Position numbers and translations under genes: made by a program. 64,000 nucleotides of DNA, taken from positions 49,655,898 through 49,719,897 of the forward strand of contig CM043970.1 in assembly GCA_014529385.2 (NCBI GenBank), in the 5' to 3' direction. The number at the start of each line of letters is the position of its first letter. Within the stretch, counting starts at the first letter, position 1. The notes beneath the pieces were generated by a model. The model ran no database searches. It was not told the origin of the DNA and worked only from the letters and a program-made list of their open reading frames with translations. Of this stretch, positions 48,009 to 57,904 are shown piece by piece. The stretch comes from Adiantum capillus-veneris. Its lineage: Eukaryota; Streptophyta; Polypodiopsida; Polypodiales; Pteridaceae.

Positions 48009-51000
48009 ATGTGGTGCAACCCGCGACCCATTGACCTCGCTCAATTGGAGGTTACAGAGCCGAAATTGAGTCTAACTATAAGAAGACGTCAAAACCGAGA
48101 GTTAGCACAACAACAAAAGGAGGCAGAACTAAAAGAAAGGTCTCCGTCAGGACAAGAGCCTGCTGACTTACATACGGCTCCTGAATATTTTAAATGTTAT
48201 ACCACGGGGGAGCGAAAGGTTGTGTATGCCAAAGCCCAACGAATACCTACCAATGGAAGCAGTGGAGTCTATGATGGTCCAGCGGTAGTTAAAGAGATAG
48301 AATTAGCAGAACCAGGTGAGGAGTCTAAACCAGTCTTTATTACTCAAGACCTTACCGAAACTGAAGAGGTTGTACTTAAGGAGCTCCTCAAGGAATACAA
48401 GGATATCTTTGCTTGGACATATCATGACATGAAGGGTGTTCCACCTTCTGTGGTGCAACATACAATTCCCATGATCAACACTACTAAACCCGTCCAGCAA
48501 CGACCCTATCCAATGAATCCTAAGTACGCCAAAATTGTACAAGAGGAGATTGAAAAACTTATCTAATGTGGATTCATATACCCTATTGAGCGCTCAGAAT
48601 GGGTTTCTCCAATAGTCATTGTGCCAAAAAAGAATGGGAAACTAAGAGTGTGCGTGGACCTCAAGAAAGTTAATGCAGCCACTAGGAGAGATCATTATCC
48701 CTTACCATATTCAGAACATGTGCTTGAAAGAGTTGCGGGCAAGAAAGCTTATAGATTTTTAGATGGGTACTCTGGTTACAATCAAATCACAATTGCATTA
48801 GAGGACCGAGCTAAAACTGCTTTTATCACAGAGTTTGGAGTGTTTGCATTTCGTGTTATGGCTTTTGGCTTAACAAATGCCCCTGCTACATTCCAACGAT
48901 TAATAAACACTGCGTTTAAAGAATTTCTAAGAGAGTTTTGTGAAGCTTTCCTAGACGACCTTTGTGTTTATTCTTCTTGGGAGAAGCATTTGTTATATCT
49001 ACGAAAAATATTTGAAAGGTGCAGATTTTATCGCATCTCATTGAACCCTTTCAAATGCCAATTTTGGGTTAAGCATGGAGTCATTCTAGGGCATATAGTG
49101 TCCAAGAACGGGATATCCATAGATGAGAGTAAGATTAAAGCCATTGCCGATTTGCCACCACCTACGAACTATAAAGGAGTTCAAAGATTTATGGGCCATG
49201 TTGGTTATTATCAAAGGTTTATTTTAAACTTTGCCGAGATAGCGCGTCCATTGTACAAGCTTCTTATCAAGTTTCACTGGACGGAAGAATGTCATCAATC
49301 TTATGAGTTATTAAAGAAGGCCCTAACAAGTGCTCCAATCCTGCGAACACCTGATTGGAATGTACCTTTTCATGTGCATATTGATGCATCAAATTTTGCT
49401 ATTGGGTGTGTTCTAACTCAACCAGGAGAACATAAATTCGACTACCCTATTAGCCTTGCAAGTCGCCAATTAAATGATGCCGAGATGAACTACACTACGA
49501 CAGAGCGCGAAGGTCTAGCTATGATTTACGCAGTAAAGAAATTTCGCTATTACCTTCTTGCTACCAAGTTTGTGTTTTATGTTGATCATCAAGCATTGCT
49601 ATATTTGGTAAACAAGCCATGTTCCACAGGTCGAATTACACGATGGTTGTTAATTCTTCTTGAGTTTGACTTCACCGTTGTTGTGAGGCCTGGGAGAAAA
49701 CATGTCATGGCGGATCATTTATCTCGTATCCCTAATGGCGAAGCTCCTACGGGGATTGATGATGAATTGCCTGATACTCCTTTGTTCATTGTTGAGACAA
49801 TGCCTGAATGGAGTGAAAATATTGTTAACTTCTTAGTTAATGGTTTTCCACCCAAAGAGCTGCGAAAAGATATAGCTCGAAAATTAATCAAGGAATGCGA
49901 ACCCTATTGCTTACTGGCTGGAACTCTCTATAAGAGAGGAAAAGATGATGTTCTTAGACGCTGTGCCCACGAGGATGAGTATCTATATATTCTACAAGAG
50001 GCACACATGGGCGTAGCTGGTGGTCACTTTTTAGGAAAGTTGACTGCCCAAAAGATCTTACAGTCAGGCTATTGGTGGCCCACTCTGTTTAAGGATGCAT
50101 CACTTTTTGCAAAGGGATGTGATGAATGCCAACGCTTCAACAAGCCACAAAGAAGGGATAGGATGCCTCTACATCCCATCAAGGTAACCCAACCATTTGA
50201 AAAGTGGGGCTTAGACTTTGTAGGACCGATTAGTCCGGCTGCACGTAACACGCAATCACGATATATCATTATGGCTACCGACTATGTAACCAAATGGGCT
50301 GAAGCAAAAGCAACACGAAAGGCGGATGCAAAAACAACAGCTAAGTTCCTCTTTGAGAACATTATCACACGTTTTGGATGCCCCTTTGAACTTGTGAGTG
50401 ACAATGGAACTCATTTTATAAATGAAGTAATAAAAGAACTCACATCAAACTTCATGATATCTCACCACAAGTCTACACCCTATTATCCCCAAGCAAATGG
50501 CCAAGCTGAGAGTACCAACAAAACTCTCATCTCCATTTTGACAAAGACAGTTGAGGCTCATCGCACTGATTGGGACCTAAAGCTTACATCAGCTTTATGG
50601 GCTTATCGTACTGCGTATAAAGTTGCTATTAATTGCACACCATTTAAGATGGTGTATGGCCAAGAAGCAGTTATTCCATGGGAGTTTGTCATTCCTAGTC
50701 TTCGAGTAGCTTCTCAAGAAGGTTGGGATGGTAACCCCTTAGTTGAGCGATTATATATTCTGGAAAGGCTAGATGAAGAGAGGCAATTAGCTGTGCGAAA
50801 TGGTCTAGTTGAGAAGGATAGGAGAAAGAAGTGGTTTGATAGCCATTTAAAGGATAAAGACATCAAGGTTGGTGATAAAGTTCTTATGTACGGGGTACGT
50901 AATGAAAAGAAGAAATTGAAATACGCTGGTAAGGGACCATATCGAGTGTGTGAAATTACCCCGCAAGGGACCATTCGTGTGGAGACTCTAGATGGAGTTG

Positions 51001-52367
51001 AAACCATTGGATTCCTTAATGGGTGTAAATTCAAAAGATATTATGATCCTCTAAGCCAGGAAGTGTTGCAAGCTATCCATCAAAAGAAGGCTGCCAAGGA
51101 ACAAGCAGAGCTTAGAAAAATCCAAGCAAGAGTTGAGGCTCGAGAACGACAACAACATCTTAGACGCCAACGAGAGGCTAATCTGGGAATCACGCAAGCA
51201 TTTTTCGAGGACACAGATGACGACTCATTAGAATCTGAGCCACCCCTACGATACCCAATTGAGCTAAATAGCCCCTATGGGAAAGTACTATACAATGCCT
51301 TATTAGATACGGGAGCTAAACACAATTTGTTATCCTATGGAGTTTGGTGTCAATTAGGAAAACCGACCCTATCCTCGAGTACGATGCAAGTCAAGGGCAT
51401 TAATAAAAAGAAAACTGCTATTCTTGGAGTCCTTCAGACCCCTGTTGTCTATGACAATGGAAGCATAGTGCAGAGGTTTCTAGTCATGCCCGCGGGAGCT
51501 ATGGAAGGCAACGTAAACCTGGGACGCACGTGGATATTGGCAACCAAATGCACTATTGATTGGGATACTGGTAGTGTCACGACGCGACCACCGACTCTTA
51601 CCCCTATCATTCAAGCAAAGTCACCTACGTTGCAAACTCTAGCAAAGTTGAAGGATAGCCAACGTTCACAAGCCAAGGTGGTTAACTCGTCTTTGCCGGC
51701 TACCCATGAACCTAGCACTTCAACACTTGTAGTTGCAGCAAGCAGTAATATTGCAAGTACTCAACCTGCACGACCTAAGAGTACATATCAATGGGTCCCC
51801 AAGGCCTTACTTCCAACTACCTCAACCCTCCCATCCATTTCAAGAAAAAATTTCCCTGGAGAACCAAGAGTGCTCTCTAGGAGATTCAAGACCAAATCAC
51901 GATGGATTCCAAAACGACTATTAGAAGCCCAAGGCTACTATGATGGAAATGAGCAAATTTGGGTACCTAAACGTAAAATGTGTCCTTCCCTATCGACAAC
52001 AAACCCATATGAGTCAAACAGTGTAACGCTAAAGCCAATGGCAGACCGTGAGAAGGGAAAGATCACAGAATGCTACACACCTAGTCCAGAGCTAGTTTGG
52101 ACTCCAAGGCAAAACCAATTTATTCCACCTAGTTCAGGAAGGGGGGAGTTCCATGAAGCTTCTAGCTCCTCATGTAATACATCCATAGAGATAAAAGCTT
52201 TTACACAGCCTCCATCTATAGTAGTGGACCTCCATGAAGCTACAAAAGAATCCACACCTCCCAGTGTTCAAGAATCACCTGATGAACCACTTCTAGTTCG
52301 ATCCTGGGAGAGTACCTTACCACCCTTGCAACTTGACGAGGCACCTAGGGTAATAAAAAACTACTGA
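48009..52367 (+). pseudogene. pol of gypsy element B: RT, RNase H, integrase, second protease-like domain, W-x-P-K tail
   Basis: The frame resumes after the copia insertion and has one break, TAA at 48564-48566; from 48621 it is open for 1248 codons. RT holds VCVDLKKVNAAT and the active-site FLDD (48948-48959). RNase H starts near HIDAS (D at 49383) and ends HVMADHLSRI. Integrase has the zinc segment (HMGVAGGHF...CDECQRF) and the DD(35)E triad (D 50214, D 50400, E 50508). After integrase come a basic, glutamine-rich linker and a retropepsin-like domain (DTGA at 51306, LGRTWI at 51519, IDW at 51555). The last ~190 residues carry W-[VIT]-P-[KR] repeats. The final domains are unusual for plant gypsy pol. 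Confidence 0.9.
51246..51600 (+). other. retropepsin-like domain located after integrase
   Basis: Within the pol frame, residues about 876-993 counted from 48621. The pattern fits the family: hydrophobic strand then L-L-D-T-G-A-x-x-N-L-L-S (D at 51306-51308), a mid-domain V-K-G-I and G-S-I-V-Q-R-F-L-V-M-P, then N-L-G-R-T-W-I (51519) and T-I-D-W (from 51552). Aspartic proteases of this family act as homodimers, each subunit giving one DTG. The element also has a protease in the usual place before RT, so two such domains flank the RT-integrase block. Function is inferred from motif only. Confidence 0.7.
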
Positions 52368-52448
52368 CAAAAATCCTCACCTATTACCAACTGGAACAAT
52401 TGGTTTCAAAGGGTGACGAGCTCATTTCAAACGGTATGATCTACCCAA

Positions 52449-52462
52449 GGAAGGGGGGAGTG
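52449..52462 (+). other. internal polypurine block
   Basis: AAGGAAGGGGGGAG occurs just after pol here and at about 16463-16476 in derivative A. It resembles the true polypurine tract AGGAAGGGGGGTA next to the LTR at 17562. It could act as a second plus-strand primer; this is inference. Confidence 0.45.
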
Positions 52463-52539
52463 TTTGCTGACAATCATCACTCACTCACTTTCCTCTCAAC
52501 TTTTCCCCCTGACCCCTTAATCTCCAATCTTAGGGAATG

Positions 52540-52550
52540 TATATATAAAG
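52540..52550 (+). promoter_or_regulatory. TATA-like box upstream of the accessory ORF
   Basis: TATATATAAAG in the context TAGGGAATG-TATATATAAAG-C is conserved in derivative A (16560-16570). It stands 137 bases before the start codon of the small ORF at 52687, a fair distance for a promoter. Confidence 0.45.
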
Positions 52551-52686
52551 CTTTATACTCACAAAAACAAGATAAAAAAGTAAAAGAGTAAGAGCCATAA
52601 AACAAAATCATAAAAACAAATTATGCACAAGAATACGACCCTTGTAATATTTGCACTCTAACCATCATCTATTTGCGTGTACAGAT

Positions 52687-53109
52687 ATGGATAGTACGCT
52701 AGAGTCATCCACTCCTGCCTTGGGTGAGAGGTACCCTCGTTACTTTTCACAAATATTTCACATGGTCTTTTCAGTGCTTGCATGTGAATGGGATTTGATA
52801 GGTACGCTAGCATGTGAGAGGAATTTTGAGGAGTTAGAATGGCTGGTACGTCTCTTGACCACGTCTGATCCATACTTAGTAGAGAGCGTTTCTCCCATTG
52901 CACAAGCCTACCCTTTTGACCAAGATGACTATAGGCGTCTAGTGACCTTTTTAGTAAACATGGGCACCTATGATGAAGAAGAAAATTCACAGGACTACAC
53001 AGATGGCACATATGGTCTCATGGATGATGACTTTGTTTATCTCGACGACAAGGATAGGGGTTTAGCCTTAGGGTTTCCCCCCAACCTCTACAATATCCTA
53101 TTCCCTTGA
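52687..53109 (+). CDS. accessory ORF of element B (140 residues, unknown function)
   Basis: A separate frame downstream of pol, starting MDSTLESSTPALGERYPRYF and ending NLYNILFP. I recognise no family. It is acidic, especially near residues 99-125 (DEEENSQDYTDG, LMDDDFVYLDDKDR), has no clear membrane segment, signal peptide or zinc motif, and so does not look like an envelope protein. A splice-acceptor-like TTGCGTGTACAG ends at 52684, three bases before ATATGG, and a TATA-like box lies upstream at 52540. Derivative A lacks the ORF. Its position is where Athila-type elements carry their third ORF. It could still be a chance frame. Confidence 0.45.
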   Translation: MDSTLESSTPALGERYPRYFSQIFHMVFSVLACEWDLIGTLACERNFEELEWLVRLLTTSDPYLVESVSPIAQAYPFDQDDYRRLVTFLVNMGTYDEEENSQDYTDGTYGLMDDDFVYLDDKDRGLALGFPPNLYNILFP

Positions 53110-54428
53110 CTCTCTAGGGGGAGTGCAACTAATTAGGTTAGGGTTCTTTATGTTTTTTATTGTGTTCAATAAATGTTGGTACTTTTTCCCACTAATGTGC
53201 CTCTTGGAGGTATTCCTTTTGTTTCCTAGTGTGTACAGGAGCGTGTTGCTATTGATAGGATTTTGACCTTCATGGAACCTTTCTCTCGTTCACACTTCAG
53301 ATAAGCGCCACCATCAACACAAACAGGTGTTTCTTGTCCATTAGCATTGTCCCTTATCTTTTTTGCATCTATGATTGTCTGCTTTGATTGTGATTGGTAG
53401 CATAATATCCAACACATTTGCTTAGTATCAAACATTTAATTCAATGTCTTTTTTGTCATAATCCCTTGTCTAGGTTTAAACATCAAGCAAGTCCAACTAA
53501 GCTATTTTGACCAAGTTAGGTGTTAGAGATCTTCTCTTAATACCATGGGGAATGCCTTCCTAATAATTAATGGTTACTTAGGTTCTTAATCCGATTTAGG
53601 CAGCATTGTGTGAAATGTACTAGGGTTTTTTAGTGGACTTGACCCTATTGACCTTTAGCTTAAGTATTATAAAGGGAGTTTACTAGTGTGATGAGCCTGG
53701 GGAGGTGTATCAGTGTTATATGACCCCCCAAAGTTACAAAATTAAAATGATGAAAATGAACAAACAAAAAATCAAAGTGCCACATTGTAAAATCTTAAGC
53801 TAGAAGAGAAATCTCAGCTTGATTGGGTACTTCACTCACATGTATCGCCTATGGTACTAGAGCCCTAGAGGTTCCCAGTATGGGCACTTTTTCTTGAAAA
53901 GCAAAAAACCCAAGGCGTACAAAATAAGCACACACATCAAAATTGAATCACTGTGAAAAGAATTTGGGGGGTCAAAGAAAAAGTAATCAGTCAGGCGATG
54001 ATTTCATGAGAAATTCCTTTTATGGTAGCTTAACTACAAGGTCTTCTAGATATAGCCTCTAGTCAGCCCTCGAACATGAATACTTGGCTCTCGCGATTAA
54101 ACAACTTAATTGACCACAGAAAATTAAGAAGCTTACCCATGGTATTAATATTCGATCTCTAGTGCCTTTCGACCGTCAAATTAGCGACCCCAGACTTGTT
54201 TAATTTTTTACCTTTACATCTGTTTATGCATTTGATTACATTGCAATTTAATGTTCATTGCTGACAAATTGTTTGAAATTCTTTTACCAATCAATTTGTC
54301 TACCTAAAACTGCATATGCTTTTTAATCACTTATGAGAATGCAATTACTGTGCCAATGTTGTTTGATTTTGCAGTGACTGAAGAAGGCTAAGGACATTTA
54401 TCTCAAATGCTCTTCCACCTCGATGAAC
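53110..54428 (+). other. post-pol region of element B
   Basis: Untranslated region aligning with 16800-17550 of derivative A. Shared landmarks include TCTTAAGCTRGAAKAGAAA (53805), TCAGTCAGGCGATGATTTCA (about 53987) and a splice-acceptor-like TTGATTTTGCAG ending at 54374 (17467 in A). The polypurine tract present in A is missing here, removed with the outer part of the 3' LTR. Confidence 0.75.
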
Positions 54429-54583
54429 GGAATCCTCCACGAAGCAAGCGTAGAGCGGTGAGTGACACACCATCGCTTTCTTTGAGCTTACTAGTTAAGC
54501 TAGTTGTGTGCTTAAAGCCGTCTGTGGCTCGCACACAGTGTTAGGCAAGTCCCTTGCTTCGACAGTGCGGCAAGGAGCGCACA
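54429..54583 (+). repeat. 3' LTR remnant of element B (155 bp)
   Basis: It equals the last 155 bases of the 5' LTR (36359-36513) with three substitutions and no indel, and is followed by the duplication GTGCT. The first 450 bp of the LTR and the polypurine tract are absent. The break lies around 54424-54430, where internal sequence (CTCGATGAACG) meets LTR sequence (GGAATCCTCC). Confidence 0.93.
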
Positions 54584-54588
54584 GTGCT

Positions 54589-55513
54589 TGACGAGGGTAT
54601 ATTATGGTTCATATCAATTACAGATTTAAACTTACACGAGGGGCATTTTAATTCAATTTTCAAATTATTCCAATCCACAAAATGTGTATGAGGATTTTTA
54701 TTAGGCTCTAATCGTACTTGATATAGAGGATTTTGTTAGCTGCACCTCCGAGTGTACTGCATAGTTTCTTTGATTCTTTGGCTTTCAACCGATATATCAT
54801 TGAGGCCGAGTACCACAAGGATAATTCACTTCCACGGCCTTATTATGTCTTTGGCTTTCAATATGGTTATATCTACCAAGCAAAAGCCATTCTATTTAGT
54901 TGTTTCATGATTTCCTTGGGCCATTGCCTCCTGGAAGAGCACAATACCACGACAGTATCATGGAAATTTTGCAACTCAAATTTGAAAGAACCGGCTCGAT
55001 TTGACTTGCCCTTCAAGAGCAAGTTCAGAGTTTTTCTAATTTTAGTGCAAAAAAATTGATAGGCAATCCTCCAAGGCTGAGTGTAGGCGGAAGTTATAGA
55101 TCCAAAAGGAGACATAACTTTCACCAAAACGGGTTTGGCTTCTCAGTTATATGAGCTTCATTAGAATCCAACCAAAAAAGAGGTCCAATCTTGGCTAAGC
55201 TCAAGTTTTGCATTTATCTTTATTGCTCAGAAACTGGAACACTCCTCTCATAGGCAGATTTCTTGTGTGCTAGATGCAACCACTGCAAGCCACCAGGCTC
55301 CTCTCCAAGCTTCTCTTCAATAGAAACCAAAAGGCACGATTGCCACGAAGTTTCCTAATAATGATCAAAATTCTTGATTGAAAAATTTCATAATTGTAGT
55401 TGGTATGGACCATCTATCTAAATGTAAAAGCTTGATAGCATCAGATAGAGAAGCCAATAGCCATGCAAACACGACGAATAGAAGAGACATGGACAAAAAA
55501 TTCATATCGAAAC

Positions 55514-55556
<43 letters not shown>

Positions 55557-55630
55557 CAGCAGTCCTCAAGCATCGAGAGTCATCGATCAGCTGAAATGGA
55601 GCGCGAGATATTTGTCCTTCAAGGATGACA

Positions 55631-55712
<82 letters not shown>

Positions 55713-55732
55713 GATTTGTCTCTTTGCAAACT
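54589..55732. other. intergenic, downstream of the FAO gene
   Basis: This is 3' flanking and untranslated DNA of the FAO gene. It contains (CT)n at 55517-55552 and a compound (CT)n(AC)n at 55635-55711, which on the minus strand reads (GT)n(GA)n as elsewhere in the window. Short frames around 54733-55127 are not recognisable. Confidence 0.5.
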
Positions 55733-57807
55733 TCATTCTTCATTTGATCCTTTTAAAACGTTGAGTATCGATTGGGAAATGCAGAGGGCAAGAGATTGTA
55801 CCGTGACCATAGGGTTAACACCTGAAGCACTGGGGAATATACTCGTATCAGCGATGAACAAGCCTTGGGCTTCCCAAGTTTCTCCATTAGGAGCTACCAC
55901 TGATGTCAATGGCGAGACTCCCATGCGACAAGAACCCATTTGATGAGCAGATGTAAGAGGTGTGTTCAAATTTTGAAGGCAACTCGAGCGCACTTCTTCA
56001 ACAAACTCATCTAAATTCCTCCCATTGGCACAATCGAACACCTTGCCCTCCACATGGTGAGTGCCAAGTCTAGACGCGCCACTTGCAGCAAGGATTCGCA
56101 AAGCTTTACAAGCCGCATCAAGGCAATGCTCCCTGTCTATCTTTGACAATTTGTATTCAATTTCAAGGTGACCAGTCGCATCTTCACGAACACAACCGGA
56201 GCCATAGTCACGAGTGAGGGAAATAAGAGTCACAGTCTTAGCAAACTCCAGCATCATCTCTTTATTCGCTCTACCACTGACCCAGGGCATCATTGCCGCA
56301 AACGCGCCCAGATGTAGTGAAGGTACCATAAGCAATGCCCCATAGCCGCATGAGTCCCAATTAGCGGCGTCTTTCGAAAATGTTGTCATGATACCTCCCT
56401 CATATGACTTGCCTAAATGTGGTTCTACTTCTTTGAAGTGCCCCCATGTCATCATGACTGGGTGGACATGTAGGTTTCGCCCAATGTGACGATTTCTCAA
56501 GCCACTTCGCCGGAGTAATGGTGGCGTCCACAGTGCGCCACATGCAGCAACCACCACTGTTGCATCCACCTCGATCAAGATCTTCTTTGTACCTATCCAA
56601 GTTTGAGCTATCACTCCTGTGGCTTGCAAATGCTTTTTACTTTGCTTTTTCCTCTTTGTGGTGATTTTCCTAGCCTCACATCCGGTGAGTATGACAGCCC
56701 CATTCCTCGCAGCATCAACCAACCATGCCCGGTTCACCGATTTCTTTTTTCCACTTCTGCAACCCATGCCACACCACCCACAAAAATGATCTGGCGGGGC
56801 GTTTCGAGGAACGTTTGCAACTTGCATGCCTAAAGCCATGCACCCTTTTCTTAGCATGGCATTGGGTAGGTTTTCTTCATCTATATCGTCTTGCACTTCA
56901 AGCCTCTCACATACCCTGTCCATAGCATCCATGTACTGTGTGCTTTCGAATAGGTCGAGATCATATGTTTGCGACCATTCATGTAATACATGAGGCGGAG
57001 TCTTCAAAGAGGCAGACCAATTCACAGCAGATCCACCACCCAAAGTAGCACCAGCAAATATACGGACTCCACCGTCCGTTGTACAAAGAAAAGCACCTCC
57101 TTCATACATGTCAGCACAATGACCTTCTAAAAGGCGAAGATCAGAGCGACAAAAGTACTCACCTTTCTCGAGAATTAAGACTTTTTGTCCAGCTTGAGCA
57201 ACTTGAGCTGCAACCACAGCGCCTCCCGACCCAGATCCAACAATTACAACGTCAACAGAAATCTTTATTCCTTGGTCAAGCACACAATCTCCTGATAGCA
57301 ATCCCAAATTCTTCAGCTTTTGCGTCGCAACTTCTCCATCCTTTGAAAATTGAACAATTTTCATTTCCAAGTCATCATCACAAGCATCCCTCGTCACATC
57401 TATCAATCTCGGATCTGGTCCGATGTAGTCGAGAGCATTCCAAACATCTGGATTTTGCCCATCCTTACCCACCTATATTTTGGTATAAAACCTCCACATC
57501 AGAATTTGCTGCCAACCTTCATCCCTACAACTTGAATGACTCCAACTATGCAAAATCTTACCTTACTGTAAAATTCTCGCAGAATAAAGCATTTCAGCAC
57601 TTGAAACACGTCCCTCAATAGGGTTGAGGATGACCCAATGGCCCAAGCATGCAATAGCTTTTCACGCTTCGGTAAAAGGAGAGCTGGGAATGGCTTGGAT
57701 TTTCCTGCAAGCAAAAGGGTACCATATCGTGTGGATAACAACCATAGCAGCATTCGCACTGCATCGTAGACCCTTGGGAGAAGGAACTTCTTCATCTTTA
57801 TTGCAAC
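55733..57807 (-). CDS. FAO: long-chain fatty alcohol oxidase, last two exons (N-terminus outside)
   Basis: Two exons on the minus strand: 57807-57562 and 57472-55733, joined over an 89-bp intron with donor AAG|GTAAGA and acceptor ATATAG. The upstream exon starts after TTGCAG. The first (82 codons) has the conserved LLWLLSTRYGTLLL and KREKLLHAW segments of plant FAO. The second (579 codons and stop) has the FAD-binding VVIVGSGSGGAVVA, GATLGGGSAVNWSASLKTP, the cysteine-rich FCGWCGMGCRSGKK, and the C-terminal SAHQMGSCRMG and NPMVTVQSLAL of GMC oxidoreductases. FAO oxidises long-chain alcohols to aldehydes with release of hydrogen peroxide. Plant FAOs are about 740-760 residues, so some 80-100 N-terminal residues lie further upstream, beyond a LINE and a gypsy insertion. 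No stop or shift is seen. Confidence 0.93.
57473..57561 (-). other. FAO intron (89 bp)
   Basis: GT at 57561-57560 and AG at 57474-57473 on the minus strand, phase 0. Joining the exons keeps the reading frame through Tyr-Ser-Lys to Val-Gly-Lys, as FAO similarity requires. Confidence 0.85.
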
Positions 57808-57845
57808 CTGCAATGCACATCATATAGCAGTCATCACCTGTCCAT

Positions 57846-57846
<1 letters not shown>

Positions 57847-57900
<54 letters not shown>
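57847..57900. repeat. (AC)n microsatellite in FAO intron
   Basis: About 54 bases of AC, next to the A tail of the LINE on the minus strand. Confidence 0.92.

Positions 57901-57901
<1 letters not shown>

Positions 57902-57904
<3 letters not shown>

Larger units (their letters stand above)
35904..54588 (+). mobile_element. Ty3/gypsy element B with target-site duplication
   Basis: The five bases GTGCT precede the 5' LTR (35904-35908) and follow the 3' LTR remnant (54584-54588), which fixes the insertion boundaries. In order: 5' LTR, tRNA-Asp primer site, gag-protease frame, a nested copia element (42448-48008), RT, RNase H, integrase, a second protease-like domain, W-x-P-K tail, a small separate ORF, a post-pol region, and a 3' LTR cut to 155 bp. 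Without the nested copy it is about 13.1 kb. The RT and integrase are gypsy-type with no chromodomain; the primer type and a long post-pol region suggest the Athila/Tat side of plant gypsy elements, but this placement is tentative. Confidence 0.92.

Noticed and set aside
47514-48044. A 176-codon minus-strand frame across the copia LTR and leader
   Set aside because: It covers the LTR, primer site and flanking gypsy DNA and has no domain; it is non-coding retroelement sequence.
52687-53109. Reading the accessory ORF as an envelope-like gene
   Set aside because: No signal peptide, membrane segment or cysteine pattern is visible; only its position recalls the third ORF of Athila-type elements.
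54733-55127. Overlapping frames on both strands next to the FAO 3' end
   Set aside because: No recognisable product and equal openness on both strands.
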